This document shows, one piece after another, positions 1-8,603 of a stretch of DNA of 64,000 bases. Positions within the stretch are counted from its first letter, which is position 1. The number at the start of each line of letters is the position of its first letter. Both the position numbers and the translations under genes were made by a program. The notes below the pieces were generated by a model. It was not told the DNA's origin and did not search any database. It saw nothing but the letters and a program-made list of their open reading frames with translations. Location: NCBI GenBank assembly GCA_029814805.1, contig CP122393.1, positions 4,388,501-4,452,500 on the forward strand, given 5' to 3'. Source of the stretch: Geminicoccaceae bacterium SCSIO 64248. Its GTDB lineage: Bacteria; Pseudomonadota; Alphaproteobacteria; Geminicoccales; Geminicoccaceae.

Positions 1-1131
1 GAGGAGGATCGGCGCGAAATAGAGAACGGCGCCGACCAGGCCGTACTCGGCCAGAAGCTCGAGCATCAGGTTGTGCGGGTAGAGCGGTGCGTCGAACAGG
101 CCGACCATGCCGACGAACTGGCCGAACCCGCCGACGCCGCCGCCGAACAGGAAGCTGGTCTCGTCGGCGAGGAACATCCGCATCGCCTGGGTGAACAGAT
201 AGCCGCGCAACGTCGGGTCGTCGTCGGCCGTCAACGCCATGCCCAGCCGCTGCATGGTCCACATACCCTCGACTCCCTCGATCGGCAGGGAGATGAGCTG
301 CGAGGCGATCAGAAGGACGCAGATCACAAAGGCAAGCAGCGGCAACTGCGCCGGCGAGCGGACGGTACGCCATATGAACAGGACGGTCGTCACCACGGTC
401 GCGGCAATCAGGTTCGATCGGCTGCCGATCAGCAGCGATAGGTATAGAGCCGCCGCGCCGATCGGCAGCAAGGCGAGGCGCAACCAAGGCGGCCGCGCGA
501 AGCAGATGCCGCATGCGACCAGGACCGTGAAGCTCCCGAGATAGAAGCCCTCGGTCTGGTAGTTCTGAAGAAGATCGCTGCTCGGATCGGGAAAGATGGT
601 GATGCCGAGCTCGCTTTCGGTCACGACCCCGCCGGTCGCGATCTTGAACAGGCCGGTGCCGACGAAGACGCCGGCCATCGCGGCGAGCGTCAAAAGGGCG
701 GCCTTCCGCGCGCGCGCGGCGTGGAGCGCCAGGATCATGACCACGAGGTTGAGCCCGAGCGAAGGCAGCAGCATCGGGTCGTCCGGCATCGCACGCTCGC
801 GAAACAGGATCGAGCCCAGGACGTAGACCAGGAAGAGCAGGTACCAGGCGACCGCCTGCCATTCGATCGGCTCGAGGTCGGCTTCGCTCAGGAGGTGCCG
901 CGCGACGACGAAGAGCGCGAGCAGGCCGACCAGCCCGAGAAACAGGGCCGCGCGCGGAACCGGCACGTAGAGCAACGGCGAGAACGAAACGACCAGGATC
1001 GCGGCGGTGCTGAGCGACGCAAAGGCGGCGTTCGTTCGGCTGCACTGCGCGGAATGCCCGGGCCGGCGCGTGGCCGCCATCGGCACGGCCGGAGCCGGCA
1101 GGGGGGAGCGGTCCCAGGCCAGCTTCGCCAT
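1..1131 (-). CDS. O-antigen ligase / Wzy-type polysaccharide polymerase (partial, C-terminus beyond left edge)
   Basis: Reading the minus strand from an ATG at 1131 gives an open frame to the window edge (377 codons visible). It is strongly hydrophobic with repeated membrane segments, for example the stretches FLGLVGLLALFVV and LPLLAFVICVLLIAS, a large loop, and then the conserved block FLFGGGVGGFGQF followed by YPHNLMLELLAEYGLVG. That His-Asn-x-x-Leu-Glu / Glu-x-Gly-x-x-Gly pattern is typical of the O-antigen ligase/Wzy (Wzy_C) family, inner-membrane enzymes that polymerise or ligate undecaprenyl-linked glycans in the periplasm. Its start codon overlaps the stop of the upstream glycosyltransferase (ATGA), so it is translationally coupled to the exopolysaccharide operon. 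Ligase versus polymerase cannot be decided from sequence alone; the operon context favours a polymerase. Confidence 0.8.
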   Translation of the reverse strand, partial: MAKLAWDRSPLPAPAVPMAATRRPGHSAQCSRTNAAFASLSTAAILVVSFSPLLYVPVPRAALFLGLVGLLALFVVARHLLSEADLEPIEWQAVAWYLLFLVYVLGSILFRERAMPDDPMLLPSLGLNLVVMILALHAARARKAALLTLAAMAGVFVGTGLFKIATGGVVTESELGITIFPDPSSDLLQNYQTEGFYLGSFTVLVACGICFARPPWLRLALLPIGAAALYLSLLIGSRSNLIAATVVTTVLFIWRTVRSPAQLPLLAFVICVLLIASQLISLPIEGVEGMWTMQRLGMALTADDDPTLRGYLFTQAMRMFLADETSFLFGGGVGGFGQFVGMVGLFDAPLYPHNLMLELLAEYGLVGAVLYFAPILL

Positions 1132-2504
1132 CACTGCCGGACCATGGCGGGCGCGGCCGGCGCGTCGAACGCCGCTTGCACGGGGCGCGGCAGCCGCAAC
1201 AGGTGGTCGATCATCCGACCGTAGACCCGCTCGGCGCTCAGATCCTCGAAGGTGGCGACCGCGTGCGAGCGGAGGTCGGCAAGCGCCATCGGCTCGCGGC
1301 TCAACCGCAGGATCTCCGCGGCGAAGGCTTCGGGCGCCTCGTCCGCCAGCACGCTGCCGCAGGCATGTCGCGTCAGGAAGACCGCCATGTCGCCCTGCAT
1401 GGAGGTCACGATGGGCACGCCGGCGCTCAGATATTCGATCGCCTTGTTCGGAATGCTGCGCACGTAGTCCAGCGTGCGTGGATAGGGCAGCAGGCCGATG
1501 CTCGCGCGACGCAGCAGGGTCCAGATCTGCGCGCGGTTGATCCAGCCCGGCAGGAGCACGTGCTCCAACCCCCGAGCCTTCTCGATCAGGCAGGGCCGCG
1601 CTTCGCCGTTGCCGCAGAGCACGATGCGCAGCCGGGAGCGCTCCGCCGCCGGAATCAGCGCGGCCGCCTCGACCAGGAGGCGCGACTGCAGGCGATGGGT
1701 CATCGAGCCGATGAAGCAGGCGACGAAGGCGTCGTTCGCAAACACCCCCTGCTCGTCCCAGAAGCGCTCCGCGGCTTCGATATCCTCTGCCGGCGGCGGG
1801 GTGGGGTCGTAGCCGAACGGGAACGCGGCATCATGCGTGGTCCGCGGCCGCGCCGCCTTCGCCAACGCCCAGTCGACCGCGCCGTCGGTGATGCCGAGCA
1901 CCGCGGTCGCGTCGCGAACGGTCGCGCGCAGTGATTGCTCATAGGGCCAGAGGGCGGCCCTGGTCGCGCCCCGCAGCGGACGAGGCATCGCATCGACCCA
2001 GATGTCGGGCCACAGGTCGCGGATGTCGATCGCCACCGGCACACCGCGCCTGCGGCCGTAGGCGACCGCCGAGCGCGCCAGCTCGATCGTCGGCATGGCC
2101 GCCAGGATGACGTCGGGCTGCGGCTCGTTCTCGATCAAGCGGTCGAACGCACGACCGACCTGCCAGTGGTTGACCAGCCGTGCCAGGGAAACGTTGCGCC
2201 GGTAGGCCCGGCCATGCAGGCACCAGATCCGGTGGTTCGGGCTGGCTACGATCCGGGTCGAGCGGTCGAAGCGCAGGGACTTGCCGTTGTGCTCGAAGGT
2301 CGAGCTCCACCAGACGACCTCGTGGCCACGCTTTGCCAGCATGTCGGCCAGGATGCCGGCTCGGTGCAGGCGCTGCCCGCCGGCATCGATGGGCAGCGGC
2401 TCGCCGACCGTGACGATCCAGACGCGCGACCGCTCGGCCGTGCTTTGGGCGCTGCATGCGGACCTATCGTCGTCGCATCCGGCCGGGCGATCACGCCGTG
2501 ACAT
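1131..2504 (-). CDS. Glycosyltransferase, GT4-like (WbuB-type)
   Basis: A 457-residue GT-B-fold glycosyltransferase. The N-terminal half opens with a Rossmann-type strand and glycine-rich acceptor loop (VTVGEPLPIDAGGQRLHRAG) and has the DIRDLWPDIW motif seen in WbuB-like family 4 enzymes. The C-terminal half carries LLPGWINRAQIW and the nucleotide-sugar-binding stretch SIPNKAIEYLSAGVPIV, with the conserved acidic residue in KAIEYL. It would add a sugar to the lipid-linked repeat unit on the cytoplasmic side. The ATG at 2504 was chosen because a GAGG lies a few bases upstream and because it gives a 14-base overlap with the sugar transferase gene; the frame continues open to 2603, but that extension is arginine-rich and unlike the family. 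Donor and acceptor are unknown. Confidence 0.85.
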   Translation of the reverse strand: MSRRDRPAGCDDDRSACSAQSTAERSRVWIVTVGEPLPIDAGGQRLHRAGILADMLAKRGHEVVWWSSTFEHNGKSLRFDRSTRIVASPNHRIWCLHGRAYRRNVSLARLVNHWQVGRAFDRLIENEPQPDVILAAMPTIELARSAVAYGRRRGVPVAIDIRDLWPDIWVDAMPRPLRGATRAALWPYEQSLRATVRDATAVLGITDGAVDWALAKAARPRTTHDAAFPFGYDPTPPPAEDIEAAERFWDEQGVFANDAFVACFIGSMTHRLQSRLLVEAAALIPAAERSRLRIVLCGNGEARPCLIEKARGLEHVLLPGWINRAQIWTLLRRASIGLLPYPRTLDYVRSIPNKAIEYLSAGVPIVTSMQGDMAVFLTRHACGSVLADEAPEAFAAEILRLSREPMALADLRSHAVATFEDLSAERVYGRMIDHLLRLPRPVQAAFDAPAAPAMVRQ

Positions 2505-3249
2505 GGCGCCTCGCAGCGATAACCTCGGCCGCGCTGATCGGATCGGGCCGCCCCGGCGGAGGCACGGGATGCAACGTGTCCCTCCGACGGGCCACCGTGA
2601 CAAGCTCGGCGGGCGCGTCCATCGCGGCCAGCATGCGCGCGCAGCCGTCGAGCGCGGCCCTGCGCTTGACGATCGCGAGACCGGTCAGGGCCACCACCTG
2701 AACATCGTCGAGCAGCGTGGCCCGCTCCGCGTAGAGCCGGTTCATCCGGCTCTTCCACGGCCGGATCTTCTGCATGTAGTCGAGATCGGGATCGGCGCTG
2801 CCGGCGATGATCTCGGCCTCGTCGGCGAAGACGATGGCGGCGAGGCTGGTGATCCCCGGCCGCAACCCGAGATCGGAGCGTTCGAGATCGGTGTAGAGGG
2901 CGACGTCGAGCGCCACGGTCGGCCGCGGGCCGACCAGGCTCATGTCGCCGATCAGCACGTTCCAGAACTGGGTGAGTTCGTCGAGCTTGCACCGCCGAAT
3001 GACTCGTCCGAGAGGCGTGATCCGGTTGTCGTCGGTCGAGGTCGAGTACACGCCCGAGCGCTCGGCGCGCACGATCATCGAACGGATCTTGACCATGCGG
3101 AACGGCCGGCCGCCCCGGCCGATGCGCGATGCGACGTAGAACGGCGAATGACGGTCCTGCAGCCAGACGAGGGCCAGGATCACCCCGATGACCGGCGCGA
3201 GCGCGACCAGGGCCGTCGCGGCGACGACGATATCGAACAGCCGCTTCAT
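2491..3249 (-). CDS. Initiating sugar-phosphate transferase (bacterial sugar transferase, PglC/WcaJ family)
   Basis: A 252-residue protein starting MKRLFDIVVAATALVAL, an N-terminal re-entrant hydrophobic helix typical of monotopic phosphoglycosyl transferases. It is followed by the family signature region RIGRGGRPFRMVKIRSM, then the DELTQFWNVLIGDMSLVGPRP block, which is the hallmark of the family and contains the catalytic Asp-Glu. Such enzymes transfer sugar-1-phosphate from a UDP-sugar to undecaprenyl phosphate and so begin repeat-unit assembly. It lacks the long N-terminal membrane domain of WbaP/WcaJ and so resembles the small PglC-like forms, with an unremarkable basic C-terminal tail. 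The ATG at 3249 overlaps the stop of the transketolase C-half (ATGA). Likely substrate: the sugar made by the dehydratase and aminotransferase encoded upstream (inference). Confidence 0.88.
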   Translation of the reverse strand: MKRLFDIVVAATALVALAPVIGVILALVWLQDRHSPFYVASRIGRGGRPFRMVKIRSMIVRAERSGVYSTSTDDNRITPLGRVIRRCKLDELTQFWNVLIGDMSLVGPRPTVALDVALYTDLERSDLGLRPGITSLAAIVFADEAEIIAGSADPDLDYMQKIRPWKSRMNRLYAERATLLDDVQVVALTGLAIVKRRAALDGCARMLAAMDAPAELVTVARRRDTLHPVPPPGRPDPISAAEVIAARRHVTA

Positions 3250-4202
3250 CCCACCGTCTCCGTGAGCCGGGGTTGTTGCGTCACGCCGAGCAGGGCCGCG
3301 ACGCGCGCCGCAATCGCCCCGGCGTCGATTCGGTAGTGGCGTCGCAGAAAGGCCTGACTGCCGACCACGGTCGTGAACGCGGATGGCAGCGCGATCTTGC
3401 AGAAGCGGTGCGGCGCCACGCCCAGGTCCAGGAGCGCGTCGGCGCAGGCCGTGCCCAGTCCGCCGATCGTGCTGTGCTCCTCGATCGTCACGATACCGCC
3501 GGTTTCGGCCGCGGCCTCGATCAAGGCGTCCGTATCGAGCGGCCGGATCGTGTGCATGCTCAGCACCCGGCAGGACAGGCCCTGCCGCTGCAGCGTCTCC
3601 GCCGCCGCCAGGGCTTCGCCCGCCATGCCGCCGCACGCGACCAGAGTGACGTCGTCGCCCTCGCGAAGACGGCGCGCGCGCCCAAGCGCGAACGGCAGGT
3701 CGTCCACCGCGGGCGACATGACGGAGGCCCGGTCGAGGCGGATATAGCTGGGCCCAGGGTGATCGATCAGCGCAGGCAGACCGGCCGCCACCTCGCCGTC
3801 GTCGTTCGGCGCGAACACCACCATGCCGGGCAGCGCGCGCATGATCGCGAGATCCTCGGTCGCGTGGTGGGTCGGGCCGAGCGGGCCGTAGCTCAGGCCG
3901 CCGCCGACCGAGACGATGTTGACGTTGGCCTCGTGGTAGCAGGCGTCGTTGCGGATCTGCTCCAGGCAGCGCAGCGTGGTGAAGTTGGCGATCGAATAGG
4001 TGAAGGCGACCCGGCCTTCGAGCGCCAGGCCGGCGGCGAGCGCCGTCATGTTCTGTTCCGCGACGCCGGCATTGACGTATTGCCGGGGGCAGCGCTGCTC
4101 AAAATGCTCGAGGACACCGAAGCCGAGATCGCCGGTGAGCAGCACGATCCGCGGATCGGCGAGCGCGGCTTCGGTCAGGGCACGGATGAAGGCGTCCCTC
4201 AT
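3246..4202 (-). CDS. Transketolase C-terminal half (split transketolase, beta-like subunit)
   Basis: A 318-residue protein equivalent to the pyrimidine-binding and C-terminal domains of transketolase. It shows GDLGFGVLEHF, then YVNAGVAEQNMTALAAGLAL, with the conserved Glu of the EQNM motif that activates thiamine diphosphate. The C-terminal domain contains SMHTIRPLDTDALIEAA and VTIEEHSTIGGLG, typical of transketolase/dehydrogenase E1-beta. Its start overlaps the stop of the N-terminal-half gene (ATGA), so the two subunits should be made in equal amounts and form one enzyme that transfers two-carbon ketol units. Inside an exopolysaccharide operon it is probably dedicated to making an unusual sugar rather than the housekeeping pentose pathway (inference). 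Confidence 0.88.
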   Translation of the reverse strand: MRDAFIRALTEAALADPRIVLLTGDLGFGVLEHFEQRCPRQYVNAGVAEQNMTALAAGLALEGRVAFTYSIANFTTLRCLEQIRNDACYHEANVNIVSVGGGLSYGPLGPTHHATEDLAIMRALPGMVVFAPNDDGEVAAGLPALIDHPGPSYIRLDRASVMSPAVDDLPFALGRARRLREGDDVTLVACGGMAGEALAAAETLQRQGLSCRVLSMHTIRPLDTDALIEAAAETGGIVTIEEHSTIGGLGTACADALLDLGVAPHRFCKIALPSAFTTVVGSQAFLRRHYRIDAGAIAARVAALLGVTQQPRLTETVG

Positions 4203-5062
4203 GCGCCGCGCTCCAGCGCGTCGAGCGCGGCGTCGCGCTCGGCACCCTGTGGCGAGCGGTAATGCCAAAGGATGCTGTTCTCCATGAAGGGAACGCCCTT
4301 GCCCTTCACGGTGTGCGCGATCAGACAGGTGGGACGCCCGCTCGTGCCGGCTGCGGTCGACAGGGCGCCGCGGACGGCGTCGTGGTCGTGACCGTCGATC
4401 TCGACGGTGTACCAGCCGAAGCTTCGCCACTTTTCGGCGAACGGCTCGAGGCGCAGGGTCTGCTCGACCGGCTTCAGACTCTGCAGCTTGTTGTAGTCGA
4501 TGATCGCCACGAGGTTGTCGAGCTCGTGATGGGCGGCGAACAGGATGGCCTCCCAGTTCGAGCCCTCGTCGCACTCGCCGTCGCTGAGCAGCGCGATCAC
4601 GCGATGGCGTTCGCCCGCCATGCGCGCCGCCAGCGCCATGCCGGTCGCGACCGGCAGGCCGTGACCGAGCGAACCCGTGGCAAGCTCGACGCCGGGGACG
4701 CCCTTGGTCGTGACGTGGCCGCTCAGATGCGAGCCGTCCTGGCAGTGGCTGTCCAGCAGCGACAGATCGAAGAAGCCCCGCTCGGCGAGCGCGGCGTAAA
4801 GGCCGGCCGAGGCGTGCCCCTTGCTCAGGATGAAACGGTCGCGCCCCGGCCAGCGGGGCCGCGTGGGATCGACCCGCAGGCCGCCGGCGTAGAGCACCGC
4901 GATCAGGTCAGCCATCGACAGGCTGGAGCCGACATGCGAGCTGTTGCCGCGCGAGGTCATGCGCACGGCATGCACGCGGATGCGCCGCGCGAGCGTCCGG
5001 CTGTCGGGAAGGTCCGCCGCGCCGCTCGAGGTGGTCGGGCAGGGTTCGTCATGCGTGGCCAT
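4199..5062 (-). CDS. Transketolase N-terminal half (split transketolase, alpha-like subunit)
   Basis: A 287-residue thiamine-diphosphate-binding domain. It has GNSSHVGSSLSMADLIAVLY, RFILSKGHASAGLYAAL, the GSLGHGLPVATGMALAARM block, and the cofactor/metal motif SDGECDEGSNWEA followed about 25 residues on by IIDYNK, which together match the GDG-x(n)-NN type thiamine-diphosphate fold. It forms one enzyme with the C-half encoded immediately downstream. The gene overlaps the aminotransferase stop by 14 bases. Split transketolases of this kind are common in secondary metabolism and surface-sugar loci; the pair here follows a sugar aminotransferase, an order reminiscent of routes that cleave or extend amino sugars (inference). 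Confidence 0.88.
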   Translation of the reverse strand: MATHDEPCPTTSSGAADLPDSRTLARRIRVHAVRMTSRGNSSHVGSSLSMADLIAVLYAGGLRVDPTRPRWPGRDRFILSKGHASAGLYAALAERGFFDLSLLDSHCQDGSHLSGHVTTKGVPGVELATGSLGHGLPVATGMALAARMAGERHRVIALLSDGECDEGSNWEAILFAAHHELDNLVAIIDYNKLQSLKPVEQTLRLEPFAEKWRSFGWYTVEIDGHDHDAVRGALSTAAGTSGRPTCLIAHTVKGKGVPFMENSILWHYRSPQGAERDAALDALERGA

Positions 5063-6155
5063 GGAATTCCCTCACGGCGCCGATGACGTGGTCGACCTGC
5101 GCGTCGGTCAGGTACTGGTTCATCGGCAGCATCAGGCAGTACTCGAAGAAGCGCTCGGTGCGCGGCAGGCTGCACGCGTGGCCGAGAGCCGCGATCTGAT
5201 GGACGGCGCGGCCACCCCATTGCACCATGGTGCCGATGCCGCGCTTGCCCAGATGCGCGCGCAAGGCGTCGCGCTGAACGGCGCAGAGCTCGTAGTTCTG
5301 GAAGGTGTCGAAGCGCCTGGGATCGCTGTCCGGCGCGGGCGGCAAGACCATCCCTTCGATCTCCCGGAAGGCCCGGTCGTAGCGCCCGGCGATGTCGCGG
5401 CGTCGGGCGATCGTCTCGCGGAACGTCTTGAGCTTGAAGTCGAGGATCGCAGCCTGAAGGTTGTCGAGCCGAGCGTTGGTGCCGGACATCACCACCTCGC
5501 CCCGCTCGTTGCGGCCGTGGTCGCGCATCGCGCGGACCTGGCGGGCGATCTCGTCGCTGTCGGTCACGAGGGCGCCGCCGTCCCCGAAGCAGCCGAGCGC
5601 CTTGGCCGGATAGAAGCTGAAGGCGCCGAACGTACCGAACGTGCCGGCGAAGCACCCGTCCAGGCGGGCGCCCAGCGCCTGGCAGGAATCCTCCGCAACC
5701 AGGAGTCCGTGCTGCCGGGCGATCTCGAGGATGCGCTCCATGGCGCAGATACGGCCGTTAAGCTGCACCGGGAGGATCATGCGCGTGCGGCTGGTGATCG
5801 CGGCCTCGACGGCGCCGGGATCCATCAGGCCGTCCTCGCCCATGTCGACCGGGACGGGCGTGGCGCCGACCGCGACGATCGCGCCATGCGTGGCGACGAA
5901 GGTGTGCGACGGAAAGATGACCTCGTCACCCGTGCCGATGCCGAGCGCCCGCAGGCCGAGGATCAGCGCGTTGGTGCCGTCGGCCAGCCCGATCGCGTGC
6001 TTGGTCCCGATGAACCCGGCGAGATTGGCCTCGAAGGCAAGGAGCTCCTGCTGCTGGATGAAGGCGCCGCGCGCCATGACCGATCGGAAGATGTCGACGA
6101 AGGCGTCCTCGTCCGACAGGAAGTGCTTGGGGTAGGCGAAGAACGGGACCTGCAT
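5049..6155 (-). CDS. DegT/DnrJ/EryC1/StrS-family PLP sugar aminotransferase
   Basis: A 368-residue fold-type I pyridoxal-phosphate enzyme. Visible landmarks are GLADGTNALILGLRALGIG (phosphate-binding region), the VAEDSCQALGARLDG motif with the Asp contacting the pyridine nitrogen, and SFYPAKALGCFGDGGA, whose Lys is the Schiff-base residue. Family members transaminate nucleotide-linked keto sugars, here probably the 4-keto product of the dehydratase encoded just upstream. The ATG at 6155 begins MQVPFF; a TTG at 6164 in the same frame is possible, and neither has a convincing ribosome binding site. The gene starts 5 bases after the dehydratase stop. The precise sugar position aminated is not decidable from sequence. 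Confidence 0.88.
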   Translation of the reverse strand: MQVPFFAYPKHFLSDEDAFVDIFRSVMARGAFIQQQELLAFEANLAGFIGTKHAIGLADGTNALILGLRALGIGTGDEVIFPSHTFVATHGAIVAVGATPVPVDMGEDGLMDPGAVEAAITSRTRMILPVQLNGRICAMERILEIARQHGLLVAEDSCQALGARLDGCFAGTFGTFGAFSFYPAKALGCFGDGGALVTDSDEIARQVRAMRDHGRNERGEVVMSGTNARLDNLQAAILDFKLKTFRETIARRRDIAGRYDRAFREIEGMVLPPAPDSDPRRFDTFQNYELCAVQRDALRAHLGKRGIGTMVQWGGRAVHQIAALGHACSLPRTERFFEYCLMLPMNQYLTDAQVDHVIGAVREFHGHA

Positions 6156-6160
6156 GGCGC

Positions 6161-8143
6161 TCAAACCAGTTCGGTTGCGGCGGTGGTGACGTCGCCCAGG
6201 GTCGAGGCGGGAAAGGCAGGGACACGTTGACCGTGGGGAAAGGCGGGTATCAGGCGTTGGATGATCGGCTTCAGGCCGTCGGTGTCATGCCGACGGCAGG
6301 CGGCGACGAGATCGGCGAAGACCTGGTCCAGGACCTGTTCGTCGATGGACTGGCATACGGCCGCGAGCACGCCGTCGATGCTGCTGTCGACGCGCCGTTC
6401 CGTGTCGTCGAACAGCTCCTCGTAGAGCTTCTCTCCAGGCCTGAGGCCGACGATCTCGATCGGCACGTCGACCTCGGGCTCGAGCCCGGCCAAACGGATC
6501 ATCTGGCGCGCGATGTCCATGACCTTGATCGGCTCGCCCATGTCGAGGACGTAGATCGTGCCGCGCCGGTCGGGCTGGCGAAGGCCGAGCGCCGTGGCGT
6601 GCAGGACGAGCTGCGTCGCTTCCTTGACGGTCATGAAGTAGCGCTTGATCTCGGGATGCGTGACCGTGAGCGGTCCCCGATGCGCCAGCTGACGCTGGAA
6701 CAGGGGGATCACCGAGCCGCTGGAGCCCAGGACGTTGCCGAACCGCACGGTCAGGACACGGGTCGACGTTCCGCCGGGGCGCATCGGGGATCCGGCAAGA
6801 TCCAAGGCCTGGGCATAGAATTCGGCGAGCCGCTTGCTCGCGCCCATGACGCTGGTCGGATTGACCGCCTTGTCGCTCGAGATCAGCACCATCGCGACCG
6901 CGCCGTGCGCGCGCGCCGCTTCCGCGACGTTGCGGGTGCCGAGGACGTTGGTCAGGATGCCCTCGGTCGGGTTGAGCTCGACCATCGGAACGTGCTTCAG
7001 GGCCGCGGCGTGGAACACCAGGCTCGGGCGCACGCGTCGGAAGATCGCATCGATTCGTTCCGCGTCCCGGACGTCACACAGGATCGCTTGGCGCGGCAGG
7101 TCCGGAAACTCGCCCTGCAGGTCGAGGTCGGCACGGTAGAGATTGAACTCGCAATGATCCAAAAGCACCAGTAGCGACGGTCGGCGCAGGGCGATCTGGC
7201 GCACGAGCTCGCTGCCGATGCTGCCGCCGGCACCCGTGACGATGATGTCGCGGCCCGCGATCAGCCGGTCCATGGCGTCGAAGTTGAGATCGGCCTGCGG
7301 CCGGCCGAGCAGCTCGCTGAGCGCCACCGGACGCAGCTCGATGCGGCCGTCGTCGATCGCCTCCCGGAACGTGACCAGGCTGGGCAGGCGCGACACAGGG
7401 ATGCCCAGGGGCTCGGCCACGCCGACGAGATGCCGAAGCTGCGAGCCGTCGGCGGCCTCGGTCACGATGATGCGCGACGGAAGGCTGGCTGCGCGGCGGA
7501 ACCGCGCGAAAATCTGCTCGCTTTCGTCGATCCGGCCGAGCACCGGAACATCGCCGAGGAAGCGGCCGAGGTCGCCCCCGTCCAGGCTCAGTAGGCCGAG
7601 AACGCGGTAAGGCGCCTGCGGTTCGGCCGACACCGCGTCGATGAACAGCTTGCTGCCTTCGCCGGTCCCGATCAGCAGGACGGGAACCTTCCTCTCGACC
7701 TGCGGAGACGCCGCTTTCGCATGTCGGGTGCGTCGACGCCACATCCTGTAGGCAAACCGAGGCGCGCTCCACATGACGATCAGTAAAAACCACAGCATGA
7801 GAAGCATCGAATTGTGCACGTCGACGGCACTGTCGCTGATCCGGACGATGGCCGTAAAAGCCACAACCGATATCGTGGCGACTTTGACGATCTTGATCAG
7901 GTCGCCCGTCGACACGAACCGCCATATGCCGCGATACATTCCGAGTGATAGAAACGTCATGACCGAAATAAACGTAAAGACGAGGCCGGTCATGATCGCA
8001 TCCGCATGCGCAAGCTCGAGATCGCCTTTGGCTTCAAGGAGAAATGCCAGGTAGATCGCAGCAAAAGCGACCATGCTGTCATGCATGACAACGGCAGCGC
8101 AGAGCCAGTTCCGGCCCAATGTCAGCATCAGGTTTGTCGGCAT
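6161..8143 (-). CDS. Membrane-anchored nucleotide-sugar 4,6-dehydratase (FlaA1/PglF/WbpM/CapD type)
   Basis: A 660-residue protein. Residues about 15-140 hold four hydrophobic segments, typical of the large membrane-bound form. A first Rossmann-like domain (VPVLLIGTGEGSKLF) is followed by the catalytic SDR domain with IIVTGAGGSIGSELV (GxxGxxG NAD site) and SSDKAVNPTSVMGASKRLAE. In the latter the usual catalytic Tyr of the YxxxK motif is Met, as is characteristic of WbpM/PglF C6 dehydratases, so this is not loss of function. The expected reaction is UDP-GlcNAc to a UDP-4-keto-6-deoxy sugar, feeding the DegT aminotransferase encoded next. I start at the first ATG (8143); a GTG at 8254 would add 37 residues with no family resemblance. 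Confidence 0.85.
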   Translation of the reverse strand: MPTNLMLTLGRNWLCAAVVMHDSMVAFAAIYLAFLLEAKGDLELAHADAIMTGLVFTFISVMTFLSLGMYRGIWRFVSTGDLIKIVKVATISVVAFTAIVRISDSAVDVHNSMLLMLWFLLIVMWSAPRFAYRMWRRRTRHAKAASPQVERKVPVLLIGTGEGSKLFIDAVSAEPQAPYRVLGLLSLDGGDLGRFLGDVPVLGRIDESEQIFARFRRAASLPSRIIVTEAADGSQLRHLVGVAEPLGIPVSRLPSLVTFREAIDDGRIELRPVALSELLGRPQADLNFDAMDRLIAGRDIIVTGAGGSIGSELVRQIALRRPSLLVLLDHCEFNLYRADLDLQGEFPDLPRQAILCDVRDAERIDAIFRRVRPSLVFHAAALKHVPMVELNPTEGILTNVLGTRNVAEAARAHGAVAMVLISSDKAVNPTSVMGASKRLAEFYAQALDLAGSPMRPGGTSTRVLTVRFGNVLGSSGSVIPLFQRQLAHRGPLTVTHPEIKRYFMTVKEATQLVLHATALGLRQPDRRGTIYVLDMGEPIKVMDIARQMIRLAGLEPEVDVPIEIVGLRPGEKLYEELFDDTERRVDSSIDGVLAAVCQSIDEQVLDQVFADLVAACRRHDTDGLKPIIQRLIPAFPHGQRVPAFPASTLGDVTTAATELV

Positions 8144-8603
8144 CGACTGTGCGTTGGCTTTGCTGCTCACTCTACTGACCAGTCTTCTGAGAAGACATAG
8201 AGCATCGCCGTGAGCACGCTGCGGAATCAGCGTACATGGTCCGTTTTGCCTCACGACGACTGGCTCTTGCGGGTCGATTCGCTTTGAAGCGTGCGGGTCT
8301 TTGTTGCCCAGCCTTTGTATGTGGACAATTTATTTATTCGATTTGCCTGTGTATTTGATTAACACTTGGCAGCCCCGTCTGCAAATCGTTTGGACGCTCT
8401 GCGACGGTGATCTGGAAGAAATGCATTCGCCTTTAAAGAAAACACGCGCTCGATGCATCGATACCTTTATAATACGGAGCGTTTGTTGCGTCGTTCGATG
8501 ACATATGAGCCGACGTGCGTGATCACGCCGATGTGTTCGGACGTCGTTATATCGTGTGTGTTTGCGACTGGTCGGGATACTGACAGGAAAGGATATTCCT
8601 GTT
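8144..8603. other. 460-base intergenic region, AT-rich in its centre
   Basis: Lies between the wzc stop (8604) and the dehydratase start (8143), both on the minus strand. The stretch from about 8310 to 8480 is much richer in A and T than the genes around it and probably holds a promoter for the downstream polysaccharide genes. A perfect 12-base palindrome GCGTGATCACGC sits at 8517-8528, inside a wider CGACGT...ACGTCG inverted repeat. I see no convincing open frame, no tRNA-like fold and no clear rho-independent terminator (no hairpin followed by a T-run on the minus strand). Confidence 0.5.

Noticed and set aside
6700-6900. Loss of the catalytic Tyr (YxxxK) in the sugar dehydratase as a sign of inactivation
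   Set aside because: Met at this position is the normal state in the WbpM/PglF/FlaA1 membrane dehydratases, so it supports the family call rather than decay.
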